This document shows, one piece after another, positions 28,307-36,775 of a DNA stretch of 45,122 nucleotides. The notes under the pieces are model-generated. The model did not search any database, was not told where the DNA came from, and saw only the letters and a program-made list of their open reading frames with translations. How positions within the stretch are numbered: position 1 is the first letter of the stretch; every line of letters starts with the position of its first letter. Source of the DNA: Pseudomonas psychrophila HA-4. GTDB taxonomy: Bacteria > Pseudomonadota > Gammaproteobacteria > Pseudomonadales > Pseudomonadaceae. A program made the position numbers and the translations under genes. The stretch lies in contig NZ_ALJC01000102.1 of NCBI RefSeq assembly GCF_000282975.1, forward strand, positions 1 to 45,122, written 5' to 3'.

Positions 28307-31300
28307 ATGAAAAGGCTATTACTCAACGCTAAGTCGCCTAATCTTATTAATGCGGTAGGTAAACTAGTAGGCACACTATTAGTGGCTGCATTACTCATTG
28401 ATAACAATACTATCTATGCCCAGACAGACAACTCTCTGGCACCCTCTATACGTAGCCCGCACTATAATGAATCATCTTCAAGCAGGCCTTGGCCGGGCGC
28501 CAATGCGGAACCTCCCAGCGCGCCCTATATTCGAGATTTTTCCAAGCCTTTTAATGAGTACACATGGATATCGGCTCACAATGCTTATTTGAATGATACC
28601 ACCACAGAACTGGAAAGAGGTGTTCGTTCTTTAATGTGGGATTTACACCCATTAAGATCAAGCACTAGTAATGGTTATAGTACTGATGCCTATATGTGCC
28701 ATCACACACCACCAAGTGGTGACGAGTTCCCTAATGCAGGTTGTTCAGCCCTGGGCGTAACCAAAAAAAAATTTAGCACAGAACTTGAAAAAGTCAAAAA
28801 CTTCCTTGATCGGACAGAAAACAAAAACGCAGTTGTCACTCTATTCCTGGAAGATAGGATCGACATTGAATATATACAAAAAGCCTTCAACGAAGTCCCA
28901 AACTTGGACAGCTATATTTTTAAAATCTCTGATTACGCCAACACCAACCAATGGCCAACACTACAAAAAATCATAGACAGTAATCGTAGAATTATTATTA
29001 TGCTAGAGCGTGAAAATGGAAACTACCTATTTTCCGGAAGCACAATAGAACTCCCAAAAGACAAAATATTCATAAAGCAAAATCTTTACAACCTCGGCGT
29101 AGCCGGATTTTCAAAAGACAATTGGGCCTGCAATAGCCGATACGATGACGGCAAACATGAAGATGACAAGATCTATTATAACTATCTTTATAAAACCATA
29201 GACAAGTCTGGGTTTCAGCAATGGCCTCGCTTGTTCACCATGAATCAATTCCATTCCATTTTTTCCTCCAAACCGCACGCGGCTCAAATTGACAACAATT
29301 TGACTTGGCTCGAATTCAGGGTTGACAACGCCTGCAAATTATCAAACGAAAGTGTTCGTATGGTGCCTAACTACATAGCCCTCGACTTTACCCAAGTCGG
29401 TGATGCCATTCCGTATGCGGGCGCTTTAACAGAGGGTGGGGTTTATTTCTATGAAAAAAATGACGGCTATTCAGAAGCGTATCCCGACACGCGCCCCGGT
29501 GCGCTAACAAGTGATGATGTCGTGTGCGTTTTACCCACCAGTGTTGAATGGGATGTCCGTTTGAATGCAGCGGGATGCGAAAATGATGAAGCCCGTTCAC
29601 TGGCACTGCGCGGCGTTAAAAAAGGGACCAGTATAAAATTATTCGACAAACCCGACAGTTCCAAATCCGATGATTGGACGGAAATTGAAGTATTAAGAGA
29701 CATTGCACTTACAGAGCGCGTGGTAGTCGGTACATTTGAGAAATCCTATTCAGATAGCAATGTCAAAGTAACGAGCCATCCCCATAACGGGCTTGACGGA
29801 AAGGTTTCACACATCACGATCGAACCTGTGACAGGTTCGGTCATGCCAAAACTGAGTTTAGGCAATCAGGAAGGTGATGTTTTTTGTAATGTCCCTGTGG
29901 ACGCAGCCTTATCATTCGAATTGGAAAGCGGCGCTGATCATTGGGGTTGTAAAAATGACCAGGCAGCAACCGCAGTACTTTCAAATGCATTGGCCGGGAC
30001 CACGATCACATTGTTTGGCACCAAAAACTCTGATGAGAAATGCAGCCAAGGTTGCCTGCGTATTTTTGTACGCAAAGACATGACCTCGTCTTTTAATATA
30101 GGCAACATTCAAGAGTTCGGGCAAAGTAAAGAGAGCCCTGATGGTTCAGCTATCGCTTATCGTTTTGGCGGCGACCAAGCCTTGGACGGCAAAGTCTCTT
30201 ACATGACCGTCAACATGAACACATTCGGGGGACAAAATGTGATACCCACCTCTGCCGAAGCGGATGGTGGACGGGGCGAGTGGGGAAATAAAGCAAGCTG
30301 CCCAGCACCTACTGTTGCCTGGGGATTTGACCTCAGGAATGAAAAAGACCAAGGCCAGGAAGGTGATAACTCAGGCCTTAACAGCCTGCGCATGTATTGT
30401 TCCGCAAACAATGGTGCTTCGACCACACTCATAAGCAGCAATAATGGCTACTGGGGGGATTGGAGCAGCATCTATAAGTGCAGCGCCACTAACGGCCCGT
30501 TAAAAGGGTTTGCCTTGAAAAGACTTTGGTCCCGTGACCATAGAGATGAAGTAGAGGCTACAGAAGTACGGGGTATTTGCCAGGACAACACCGTGATTGG
30601 TGGCGACTTGGGTTATTGGGGCACATGGAGCTATAACTTTATATGCCCAGCCGGTGAGAACGTCGTGGGCTTTAAAAATCGCGTAGAGTCGAAACAGGGC
30701 GAAGGCGATGATACAGCCATGAACGGGCTAAGAATGTATTGCGCAAAAAGCCTGGTGAATGCGTTACCTGTGACGCCGATTGTGCGTCAACTGACACCCA
30801 GCACGGCTTTACTTTACTGGGATGAACCCGCAGAGCAATCTGGTATTGCTGAGTTTAATATTTTGGGTGATGACAAGCCTCTATTAACCACCCATAAAAA
30901 CTTTACTGAATTCAACACTGCCGGCATTAAAAAAATATCTGTTACTGCTGTCGATTTTGATAACAACATGTCCCCCCCCAAAACCATCACTCTGCCTACC
31001 TACGATACAACTCCCCCCGCACCGCCCACAGGGCTGGTGGTGAGCAACTTGCAGGGAGGTTTGGTTGAAGTAAGCTGGGATAAAACTTCAGCGCCCGCCA
31101 GTGAACTTAGCTACGAAACCTCGGGCAACTCGATGGTCTCCAAAATCCCGACTGAAAACAGCATGGTCATTGCCGATACCCTCCCACCGTCAAACTTTAC
31201 ATTCTCTATTCGGGCTCACAAGTACAACGATACATACTCGGATCCCGCCACGCTCTTTATTGATCGCACGCCACCGTCTACGCCGACGTCACTGACCTTT

Positions 31301-32572
31301 AGTGAACTAAAGCCAACCTCTCTGCGGCTCACGTGGGGCGCATCCACGGACGATATAAAAATGAAGGAATATTATATCTACAAGGATGACGTGTACCTCA
31401 AAGCTGTTGCTGCCACAAGTACCAGTATCCTGCAACTTAAACCCGGTGAAAATCACACATTCTCAGTCAGAGCCAGGGATGCTGCTGAAAATATGTCTGC
31501 CCCCGTCTCCGTTTTTGTTGATCGCGAAAGTCCCAAGCCTGTTAAAGATCTGGCTTACAGCAAGGTTACCGACTCCTCATTGCTCCTGAGTTGGAGCCCG
31601 AGTAGCGATAACGTAGCGGTCACTGGCTACGCCATCACGCGGGATGATGGCCAGACGTTTGATTCCAAAACCACGCACTATAACGACACGACGTTGCAGC
31701 CTGTAACGACTTATCGTTATACCGTCGCGGCTTACGATGCTAACGCAAACATGTCGACCCCTGCGCCGTTGCTGGTTGATCGAGTGCCGCCCTCGGCGCC
31801 ACTCAACCCGCAATACAGCAATGACACAGGGACAACATTGAAGCTCAAGTGGGATGCGTCAAGCGATGATATTGGCCTGACGGGTTACAACGTTTACACC
31901 GATAAAATCCCCGAAGCAGTCGCAACGTCTGCAACGCCAGAGGTTGTCGTCGAAAAATTAATGCCCGTCACGACGTATACCTTCTATATTGAAGCGATCG
32001 ATGCGGCGGGTAATAAATCGCCTAGAACGCCAATACTGGTTGACCGAGTACCACCCACTGCCCCCGTGTTTTTTTACGCTCATGACCAGACCGCCACTTT
32101 CCCGACATTAACCTGGAGCGCTGCATCAGACGATATCGAGGTGACCGGTTATGAACTCGTTGCCAACAACAATATCGATAAAAAAATAGAGTTCCCAAGC
32201 AATATATTAACGGCTCGCCTGGAAGGCATGGACCCTGCCGTTGAACATGCTTTTTCACTGCGAGCATTTGATGCGGTAGGTCACTACTCTTCACCTATTG
32301 AGTTCAACCTTCAACCTGACCGGCCTGCTGAACCAACCGGACTAAAAGGAACTGTAATCTCTGGTGGTGGCGCTATCTTCGACTGGTTCAAGGGCGCTGA
32401 CAATCGGACTGTGAAATTCGCAGTAAAAACCAACACAGGAATTAACGAGGAAATAACTTCCACGCAAATCACCGTTGGCGGTAACGGCGGACCCATTACT
32501 ATCCAAGTCCAGGCGATGGACAAAGACGGAGTCAGATCTTTAAGTGTCGTGAGATCAATCACGCCAAAATAA
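28307..32572 (+). CDS. Large secreted PI-PLC-like / VOMI-like / fibronectin III protein
   Basis: 1421 residues. Predicted signal peptide to about residue 39 (cut after YAQ). Residues about 75-395 resemble a PI-PLC X domain: WISAHNAYL with His 91, GVRSLMWDLHP with Asp 112, then CHHTP at 131-135, and LFLEDRIDIEY. Residues about 403-508 and 523-637 are two copies of one module, each ending LDGKVS(H/Y). Residues about 655-813 hold three repeats like vitelline membrane outer layer protein I, clearest in GYWGTWSYNFICPAGENVVG and GDDTAMNGLRMYC. About seven fibronectin III modules with VDRxPP linkers fill 820-1421. It is probably a secreted or surface lipase/adhesin or toxin-like effector. Base composition is low in G+C in the first half. 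The function and substrate are not known. Confidence 0.8.
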   Translation: MKRLLLNAKSPNLINAVGKLVGTLLVAALLIDNNTIYAQTDNSLAPSIRSPHYNESSSSRPWPGANAEPPSAPYIRDFSKPFNEYTWISAHNAYLNDTTTELERGVRSLMWDLHPLRSSTSNGYSTDAYMCHHTPPSGDEFPNAGCSALGVTKKKFSTELEKVKNFLDRTENKNAVVTLFLEDRIDIEYIQKAFNEVPNLDSYIFKISDYANTNQWPTLQKIIDSNRRIIIMLERENGNYLFSGSTIELPKDKIFIKQNLYNLGVAGFSKDNWACNSRYDDGKHEDDKIYYNYLYKTIDKSGFQQWPRLFTMNQFHSIFSSKPHAAQIDNNLTWLEFRVDNACKLSNESVRMVPNYIALDFTQVGDAIPYAGALTEGGVYFYEKNDGYSEAYPDTRPGALTSDDVVCVLPTSVEWDVRLNAAGCENDEARSLALRGVKKGTSIKLFDKPDSSKSDDWTEIEVLRDIALTERVVVGTFEKSYSDSNVKVTSHPHNGLDGKVSHITIEPVTGSVMPKLSLGNQEGDVFCNVPVDAALSFELESGADHWGCKNDQAATAVLSNALAGTTITLFGTKNSDEKCSQGCLRIFVRKDMTSSFNIGNIQEFGQSKESPDGSAIAYRFGGDQALDGKVSYMTVNMNTFGGQNVIPTSAEADGGRGEWGNKASCPAPTVAWGFDLRNEKDQGQEGDNSGLNSLRMYCSANNGASTTLISSNNGYWGDWSSIYKCSATNGPLKGFALKRLWSRDHRDEVEATEVRGICQDNTVIGGDLGYWGTWSYNFICPAGENVVGFKNRVESKQGEGDDTAMNGLRMYCAKSLVNALPVTPIVRQLTPSTALLYWDEPAEQSGIAEFNILGDDKPLLTTHKNFTEFNTAGIKKISVTAVDFDNNMSPPKTITLPTYDTTPPAPPTGLVVSNLQGGLVEVSWDKTSAPASELSYETSGNSMVSKIPTENSMVIADTLPPSNFTFSIRAHKYNDTYSDPATLFIDRTPPSTPTSLTFSELKPTSLRLTWGASTDDIKMKEYYIYKDDVYLKAVAATSTSILQLKPGENHTFSVRARDAAENMSAPVSVFVDRESPKPVKDLAYSKVTDSSLLLSWSPSSDNVAVTGYAITRDDGQTFDSKTTHYNDTTLQPVTTYRYTVAAYDANANMSTPAPLLVDRVPPSAPLNPQYSNDTGTTLKLKWDASSDDIGLTGYNVYTDKIPEAVATSATPEVVVEKLMPVTTYTFYIEAIDAAGNKSPRTPILVDRVPPTAPVFFYAHDQTATFPTLTWSAASDDIEVTGYELVANNNIDKKIEFPSNILTARLEGMDPAVEHAFSLRAFDAVGHYSSPIEFNLQPDRPAEPTGLKGTVISGGGAIFDWFKGADNRTVKFAVKTNTGINEEITSTQITVGGNGGPITIQVQAMDKDGVRSLSVVRSITPK

Positions 32573-32751
32573 TGAGGGTAAATACCCTATCATCAGAAAG
32601 CGCGCCATAGATCCCCACCTTTGAATAGATGAGGATCTGTGGAAGATGCTCAAGTGCGTGGCCCAGCACTTTTTCGAAGCGATGCAGTGGTAAACAGCAG
32701 CGTATTGGTGCGGCCATGCACCTTGCAACTCACGCATGATGATGGACTCCG

Positions 32752-32792
32752 AAAACAAAACACCCCGCGAAAGCGCAGCTCTCGCAGGGTGT
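32752..32792 (-). terminator. Terminator of dctA
   Basis: On the minus strand, ACACCCTGCGA pairs with TCGCGGGGTGT (one mismatch) and is followed by TTTTGTTTT. It lies about 50 bp past the dctA stop. Confidence 0.8.
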
Positions 32793-32808
32793 GGGGTGCC
32801 CTCTCATT

Positions 32809-32832
32809 AACCCATCCGAAGATGGGTTTTTT
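32809..32832 (+). terminator. Plus-strand terminator downstream of the large gene
   Basis: AACCCATC, CGAA loop, GATGGGTT, then a run of six T in total. It faces the plus strand and lies about 240 bp past the large gene, suggesting a long 3' untranslated tail or a separate short transcript. Confidence 0.8.
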
Positions 32833-32843
32833 CTCACTTGAGG

Positions 32844-34178
32844 TTACTTAGCCTCAGCAGGGATCTGACCTTCAGCGACCAGCAGATCGTCTTCTGGCAT
32901 CGTGTTATCCAGCGGGCGACCGCCCAACGCCAGTTCACGTTGCATAACGTCTACGTCCAACTCTTTCACCCACTTGGCAACTACCAGGGTGGCAACCGCG
33001 TTGCCAATCAGGTTGGTCAGGGCGCGAGCTTCTGACATGAAGCGGTCGATACCCAGAATCAGCGCCAAGCCAGCAACCGGCAAGTGGCCTACAGCCGACA
33101 AGGTGGCCGCCAGTACGATAAAGCCGCTACCCGTCACACCCGCAGCACCTTTGGACGACAGCAACAGCACCAACAACAGCGTGATCTGATGCGTAATGTC
33201 CATGTGTGTATCAGTCGCTTGGGCGATGAACACCGCAGCCATGGTCAGGTAGATCGAAGTACCGTCGAGGTTGAACGAGTAGCCAGTCGGAATGACCAGA
33301 CCTACAACCGACTTCTTCGCGCCCAGACGCTCCATCTTCACCAGCATGCGTGGCAGTGCCGATTCGGACGACGAGGTGCCCAGTACGATCAGCAGCTCTT
33401 CACGGATGTAGCGGATCAGCTTGATCACGCTGAAGCCGTGAGCGCGAGCGATGCCGCCCAACACGATCAGAACAAACAGCACGCACGTGATGTAGAAGCA
33501 GATCATCAACTGACCCAACTGCACCAGCGACCCTACGCCATAGGCACCGATGGTGAACGCCATGGCGCCCAATGCGCCCAGTGGAGCCAGTTTCATGATC
33601 ATGTTGATGATGTTGAACATCACGTGTGCAAAGCGATCAATGAAGTCCAGCACTGGCTTGCCGTAGGCACCCAGGCGATGCAGGGCGAAACCGAACAGCA
33701 CCGAGAACATCAGCACTTGCAGAATGTCGCCATTGGCAAAGGCACCAACGATGGTCGACGGGATCACGTTCAGAATGAAGCCAACGATGCTCTGGTCCGC
33801 ACCGGCTGTCACATAGGCCGCAACTTTAGAGGCGTCCAGGGTGGTAACGTCGATGTGCATGCCAGCGCCAGGCTGAACAACGTTGACCACAACCAGACCA
33901 ATCAGCAGGGCAATGGTCGACACAACTTCGAAGTAAAGCAACGCATAGCCACCGGTCTTACCGACCGACTTCATGCTCTGCATACCCGCAATACCGCTCA
34001 CCACCGTACAGAAAATAATGGGTGCGATGACCATTTTGATCAGTTTGATAAAGCCATCACCCAAGGGTTTGAGTGCAACCCCCGTTTCCGGGTAGTAGTG
34101 GCCCAGCAAAATACCGATAGTAATCGCTACGATTACTTGCACATACAGGGATTTGTACAGTGGCTGACGAGTCGTCAT
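32844..34178 (-). CDS. dctA: C4-dicarboxylate:H+/Na+ symporter DctA
   Basis: 444 residues from the ATG at 34178 (GAGGAA upstream); the frame continues to 34469 but the added part is not family-like. DAACS-family symporter of succinate, fumarate, malate and similar acids. Family landmarks: [58 protein letters not shown] (serine-rich hairpin) and [20 protein letters not shown]. It has a sigma-54 promoter with paired upstream dyads, consistent with control by a DctD-type activator; a DctB/DctD-like pair lies 5 kb away. Confidence 0.95.
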   Translation of the reverse strand: MTTRQPLYKSLYVQVIVAITIGILLGHYYPETGVALKPLGDGFIKLIKMVIAPIIFCTVVSGIAGMQSMKSVGKTGGYALLYFEVVSTIALLIGLVVVNVVQPGAGMHIDVTTLDASKVAAYVTAGADQSIVGFILNVIPSTIVGAFANGDILQVLMFSVLFGFALHRLGAYGKPVLDFIDRFAHVMFNIINMIMKLAPLGALGAMAFTIGAYGVGSLVQLGQLMICFYITCVLFVLIVLGGIARAHGFSVIKLIRYIREELLIVLGTSSSESALPRMLVKMERLGAKKSVVGLVIPTGYSFNLDGTSIYLTMAAVFIAQATDTHMDITHQITLLLVLLLSSKGAAGVTGSGFIVLAATLSAVGHLPVAGLALILGIDRFMSEARALTNLIGNAVATLVVAKWVKELDVDVMQRELALGGRPLDNTMPEDDLLVAEGQIPAEAK

Positions 34179-34313
34179 TGCAAAGTTCCTCAAGTGCATC
34201 ACTCCATCATCATTCCATCTGAGACGGGTGATACCTAAAGCGCGAACCCTCCTGTACTTGGAGGGATTTGTTTTTTCGAGCTGCTCTAACGGCAGACCTC
34301 TCGCAGCAGTCAT

Positions 34314-34329
34314 TGCAAAGCACGGGCCA
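34314..34329 (-). promoter_or_regulatory. Sigma-54 (-24/-12) promoter of dctA
   Basis: Minus strand reads TGGCCCGTGCTTTGCA against the consensus TGGCACGNNNNTTGCA: one mismatch. The GG at 34328-34327 and GC at 34316-34315 are separated by exactly 10 nt. Expected transcript start is near 34303, about 125 bp before the dctA ATG. Confidence 0.75.
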
Positions 34330-34408
34330 CATTGCACAAAAGCAGTGCAACAGCCTATTACGCCTGCACTTGTAGGAATATGTCTTGGAGTTTTGTAGGG
34401 CGGGATCT

Positions 34409-34422
34409 GGCGGATAACCGCC
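34409..34422. promoter_or_regulatory. Activator-site dyad 1 for dctA
   Basis: GGCGGATAACCGCC, a near-perfect palindrome. Centre about 113 bp upstream of the expected sigma-54 start. An identical 14-mer lies 41 bp further upstream. Probably a binding site for a DctD/MifR-type enhancer protein. Confidence 0.6.
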
Positions 34423-34449
34423 CTTTGGCGGAATTGGAAGGGGAGATAT

Positions 34450-34463
34450 GGCGGATAACCGCC
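34450..34463. promoter_or_regulatory. Activator-site dyad 2 for dctA
   Basis: Second identical GGCGGATAACCGCC, centre about 154 bp upstream of the expected start and 41 bp (about four helical turns) from the first copy. Confidence 0.6.
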
Positions 34464-34482
34464 TTTCAACTAACAGAGCACC

Positions 34483-34617
34483 TGTAGTCGCTGACGAGGT
34501 ACGAAGGCTGCGATTGGGCGCACAGCGTCCATAAAAGCTATCACTGACACGCCGAATTGCCTGATCTACGAGGGCTTCGCCGCCGATCGCAGCCTTCGTA
34601 CCTCGTCAGCGACTACA
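34483..34617. repeat. REPIN with perfect 32-bp inverted arms
   Basis: The arm at 34483-34514 begins TGTAGTCGCTGACGAGGTAC, and 34586-34617 is its exact reverse complement over 32 nt; 71 nt lie between. The core TGTAGTCGC is shared with the hairpin at 43785-43817, so both belong to one REP family. Its proximity to the phoQ end suggests it may terminate or stabilise the phoPQ transcript. Confidence 0.85.
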
Positions 34618-34619
34618 TG

Positions 34620-35966
34620 TCAGGCCGTGGTAAAAAGAATCCGGAACGCGGCACCGCCCAGTGCAGAGTCTTCAAGCGTCAGTTGGGCGTCGTAGCTTTC
34701 GATGATGTCTTTAACCACCGCCAAGCCAATGCCCTGCCCCGGATGCTGACGATCCAGACGCTCGCCGCGCTGCAGAATGCGCGCCCGCTGATCTGGCGGC
34801 ACACCCGGGCCGTCGTCTTCCACACACACTTCAATGCCGTGGACATTGCGGCGCAAGCTGATTCGAACTTGCTTGAGGCACAGCCGATAAGCATTTTCTA
34901 GCAAGTTGCCCAGTAATTCGAGCAATGCATTCTGCTCAATGGGTACATGGCTGAGCAGCGCAATGTCGTAGCTGACCTTGACCGCCTTATCGCGATACAC
35001 CTTGTCCAGCGTATTGCACAGGCTTTCTACCACCGGTAGCAATTCAACCTGATGGCGTACCAAACCACTTTTGCGCAAGCTCGCACGCTGCAACTGGTAG
35101 CTGATTTGCTGGTTCATGCGCTCAATCTGGGTTTGCAGCACCCAGGCCTGCTCACGCTCTGTCGGGCGTTGCGCCATGCTTTCACTCACGCCTTGGAGCA
35201 CTGCCAGCGGCGTTTTCAAGCTGTGGGCAAGATCATCGAGTGAGTCACGGTAGCGCGAACGCTGCTCACGCTCGCTGTGCAGCAAACGGTTCAGCGAGCC
35301 AGTCAGACGCAGCAACTCGCGAGGATGCTGTTCGCTCAAACTCTCGCGTTCGCCGGTTTCGATTTCATCCAACTCCTGACTTAAGCGCCGCAATGCTTTT
35401 AACCCCCACGTCAGACCAATCCACAACAACGCCAGCAGTACAGCAAGGGCTGCACCAAAACCTAAATAAAGGTTGTCACGCAATCCGGCGAGTGTTTGGT
35501 TGTATTCACGCATGGGCTGCAGCGCCACAAAACTGAACGCTGCGCTTTTGCCGCCCAGCAGTTTGACTTCAACGTCGTAGACGAAAAACTCTTGCCCGTT
35601 GTCTTCGCGGATACTGGCAAATTCATTGCCACGCCCGTCGTAACGCGGCTTGTAGTTAATGGTTTCTTCTTGCGTGGCCCTCGAGCGCCACACCACACGC
35701 CCATCACGGTCGTAGATATAACCAAGCAAGCGGCTGTCGGGCAGGTTTAACTGCTCATCCGGCAGCAGGGTCGGCATTTTGAGGTGATTCTTTTCAACCT
35801 TCGCCGCTGAGATCAACGTCGTCACATCAGACGCTAAACGCTGCTCAATGGCATATTTGAGCGCAAGGCTAAACGCCCCCTGCATCGCTGGCAGCAGCCC
35901 GAGCATAAATAGGACGGCCAACAACGTGGCCGCCAGCATCAAACGAACGCGAAGCGAACGTATCAA
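34620..35966 (-). CDS. phoQ: Sensor histidine kinase PhoQ
   Basis: 448 residues, matching pseudomonad PhoQ in length and in segments I remember (MIRSLRVRLMLAATLLAVLF at the N-terminus; INYKPRYDGRGNEF; GERESLSEQHPRELLRL). Two membrane segments flank the periplasmic sensor (about 35-165). The H-box is LAHSLKTPLAVLQG, the N-box LGNLLENAYRLC, followed by EDDGPGV and GQGIGLAVV. PhoQ senses low Mg2+ and cationic peptides and phosphorylates PhoP. Start and phoP stop overlap by 4 bp. Confidence 0.9.
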   Translation of the reverse strand: MIRSLRVRLMLAATLLAVLFMLGLLPAMQGAFSLALKYAIEQRLASDVTTLISAAKVEKNHLKMPTLLPDEQLNLPDSRLLGYIYDRDGRVVWRSRATQEETINYKPRYDGRGNEFASIREDNGQEFFVYDVEVKLLGGKSAAFSFVALQPMREYNQTLAGLRDNLYLGFGAALAVLLALLWIGLTWGLKALRRLSQELDEIETGERESLSEQHPRELLRLTGSLNRLLHSEREQRSRYRDSLDDLAHSLKTPLAVLQGVSESMAQRPTEREQAWVLQTQIERMNQQISYQLQRASLRKSGLVRHQVELLPVVESLCNTLDKVYRDKAVKVSYDIALLSHVPIEQNALLELLGNLLENAYRLCLKQVRISLRRNVHGIEVCVEDDGPGVPPDQRARILQRGERLDRQHPGQGIGLAVVKDIIESYDAQLTLEDSALGGAAFRILFTTA

Positions 35967-36640
35967 CGACAGCGCTCAGTAAACAGGTACCCCAAGCCGC
36001 GTACCGTGTCGATTGGCTTAAAGCCGCTTTCCCCCTCAAGCTTGCGACGCAGGCGCCCGACCAGCACCTCGATCACATTCGGATCACGCTCCTCGTCATC
36101 CGGGTACAGCTGTTCCATGAGTCGGTCCTTGGCCACCACTTGCTGATGATGGCGCATCAGGTATTCCAGAATCCGGTACTCGTAGGCGGTCAGTGGCAGA
36201 GGCTTGTCGTCCAGCACCGCTTGTTTGCGATTGATGTCGAGCACTAACTCACCCGCGACGATGGTCGACTGGGTAAAGCCGCTAGAACGACGCAACAACG
36301 CATTGAGCCGCGCTTCCAGCTCTTCAAATTGAAACGGCTTGACCACATAGTCGTCGGCACCGGCTGCCAGCCCTTCGACTTTGTCCTGCCAATTACCGCG
36401 CGCGGTGAGAATCAGGATCGGGAACGTCTTGCCCCGCGTCCGCAATTGACGAATCAATTCCAGCCCGCCCATGCCCGGCAGGCCAAGGTCAATCATCGCC
36501 AGATCGTGATTAAACTGCTCGGTCTGGTACAACGCCTCGTCGGCATTGGCCACCGCCTCGACCACGTGGCCGCGTTCTGTCAGACGGGTTTGCAAGTGAT
36601 GACGCAACAGCGCCTCATCTTCAACCACCAGCAATTTCAT
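35963..36640 (-). CDS. phoP: Response regulator PhoP
   Basis: 225 residues from the ATG at 36640, with GGAGAG upstream; a longer frame is spurious. OmpR-type: receiver with Asp 51 (MIDLGLPGMGG) and VKPFQFEEL; C-terminal winged helix with LTAYEYRILEYLMRHHQQVV and DPNVIEVLVGRLRRKL. With PhoQ it controls Mg2+ limitation responses and lipid A modification in P. aeruginosa. There the operon begins with oprH; here no oprH precedes phoP, and pcpS is divergent instead. Confidence 0.92.
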   Translation of the reverse strand: MKLLVVEDEALLRHHLQTRLTERGHVVEAVANADEALYQTEQFNHDLAMIDLGLPGMGGLELIRQLRTRGKTFPILILTARGNWQDKVEGLAAGADDYVVKPFQFEELEARLNALLRRSSGFTQSTIVAGELVLDINRKQAVLDDKPLPLTAYEYRILEYLMRHHQQVVAKDRLMEQLYPDDEERDPNVIEVLVGRLRRKLEGESGFKPIDTVRGLGYLFTERCR

Positions 36641-36775
36641 CGCGCTCTCCCAAGCTATCCGCGTCTCGAAGGACGTGTGTCCCATAACAAGCCTAGCCTT
36701 TACACAATAAGACGTACGCCCTGAACACACTCTGAACAATTGCACAGCCAGGTTAAGACCCGCAAAATGCCCGGC

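Larger units (their letters stand above)
32573..32843. other. Intergenic region with two opposed terminators
   Basis: 271 bp between the large gene and dctA. No real gene is recognised; a 67-codon minus-strand frame at 32555-32758 resembles nothing I know. The right end holds two hairpins facing opposite ways, described separately. Confidence 0.5.
34179..34619. other. Intergenic region between dctA and phoQ: promoter, dyads, REPIN
   Basis: 441 bp without a gene. From right to left it carries a REPIN (34483-34617), two GGCGGATAACCGCC dyads and a sigma-54 promoter for dctA, plus a small hairpin (CCTCCTGTACTTGGAGG at about 34248-34264) in the dctA leader. Confidence 0.7.

Noticed and set aside
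32555..32758. 67-codon minus-strand frame after the large gene
   Set aside because: No recognised domain, crosses the stop of the large gene, no ribosome binding site; thought of as a transposase scrap but nothing supports that.
33084..34238. 384-codon plus-strand frame opposite dctA
   Set aside because: His/Gln-rich shadow of DctA codons; no ribosome binding site or family resemblance.
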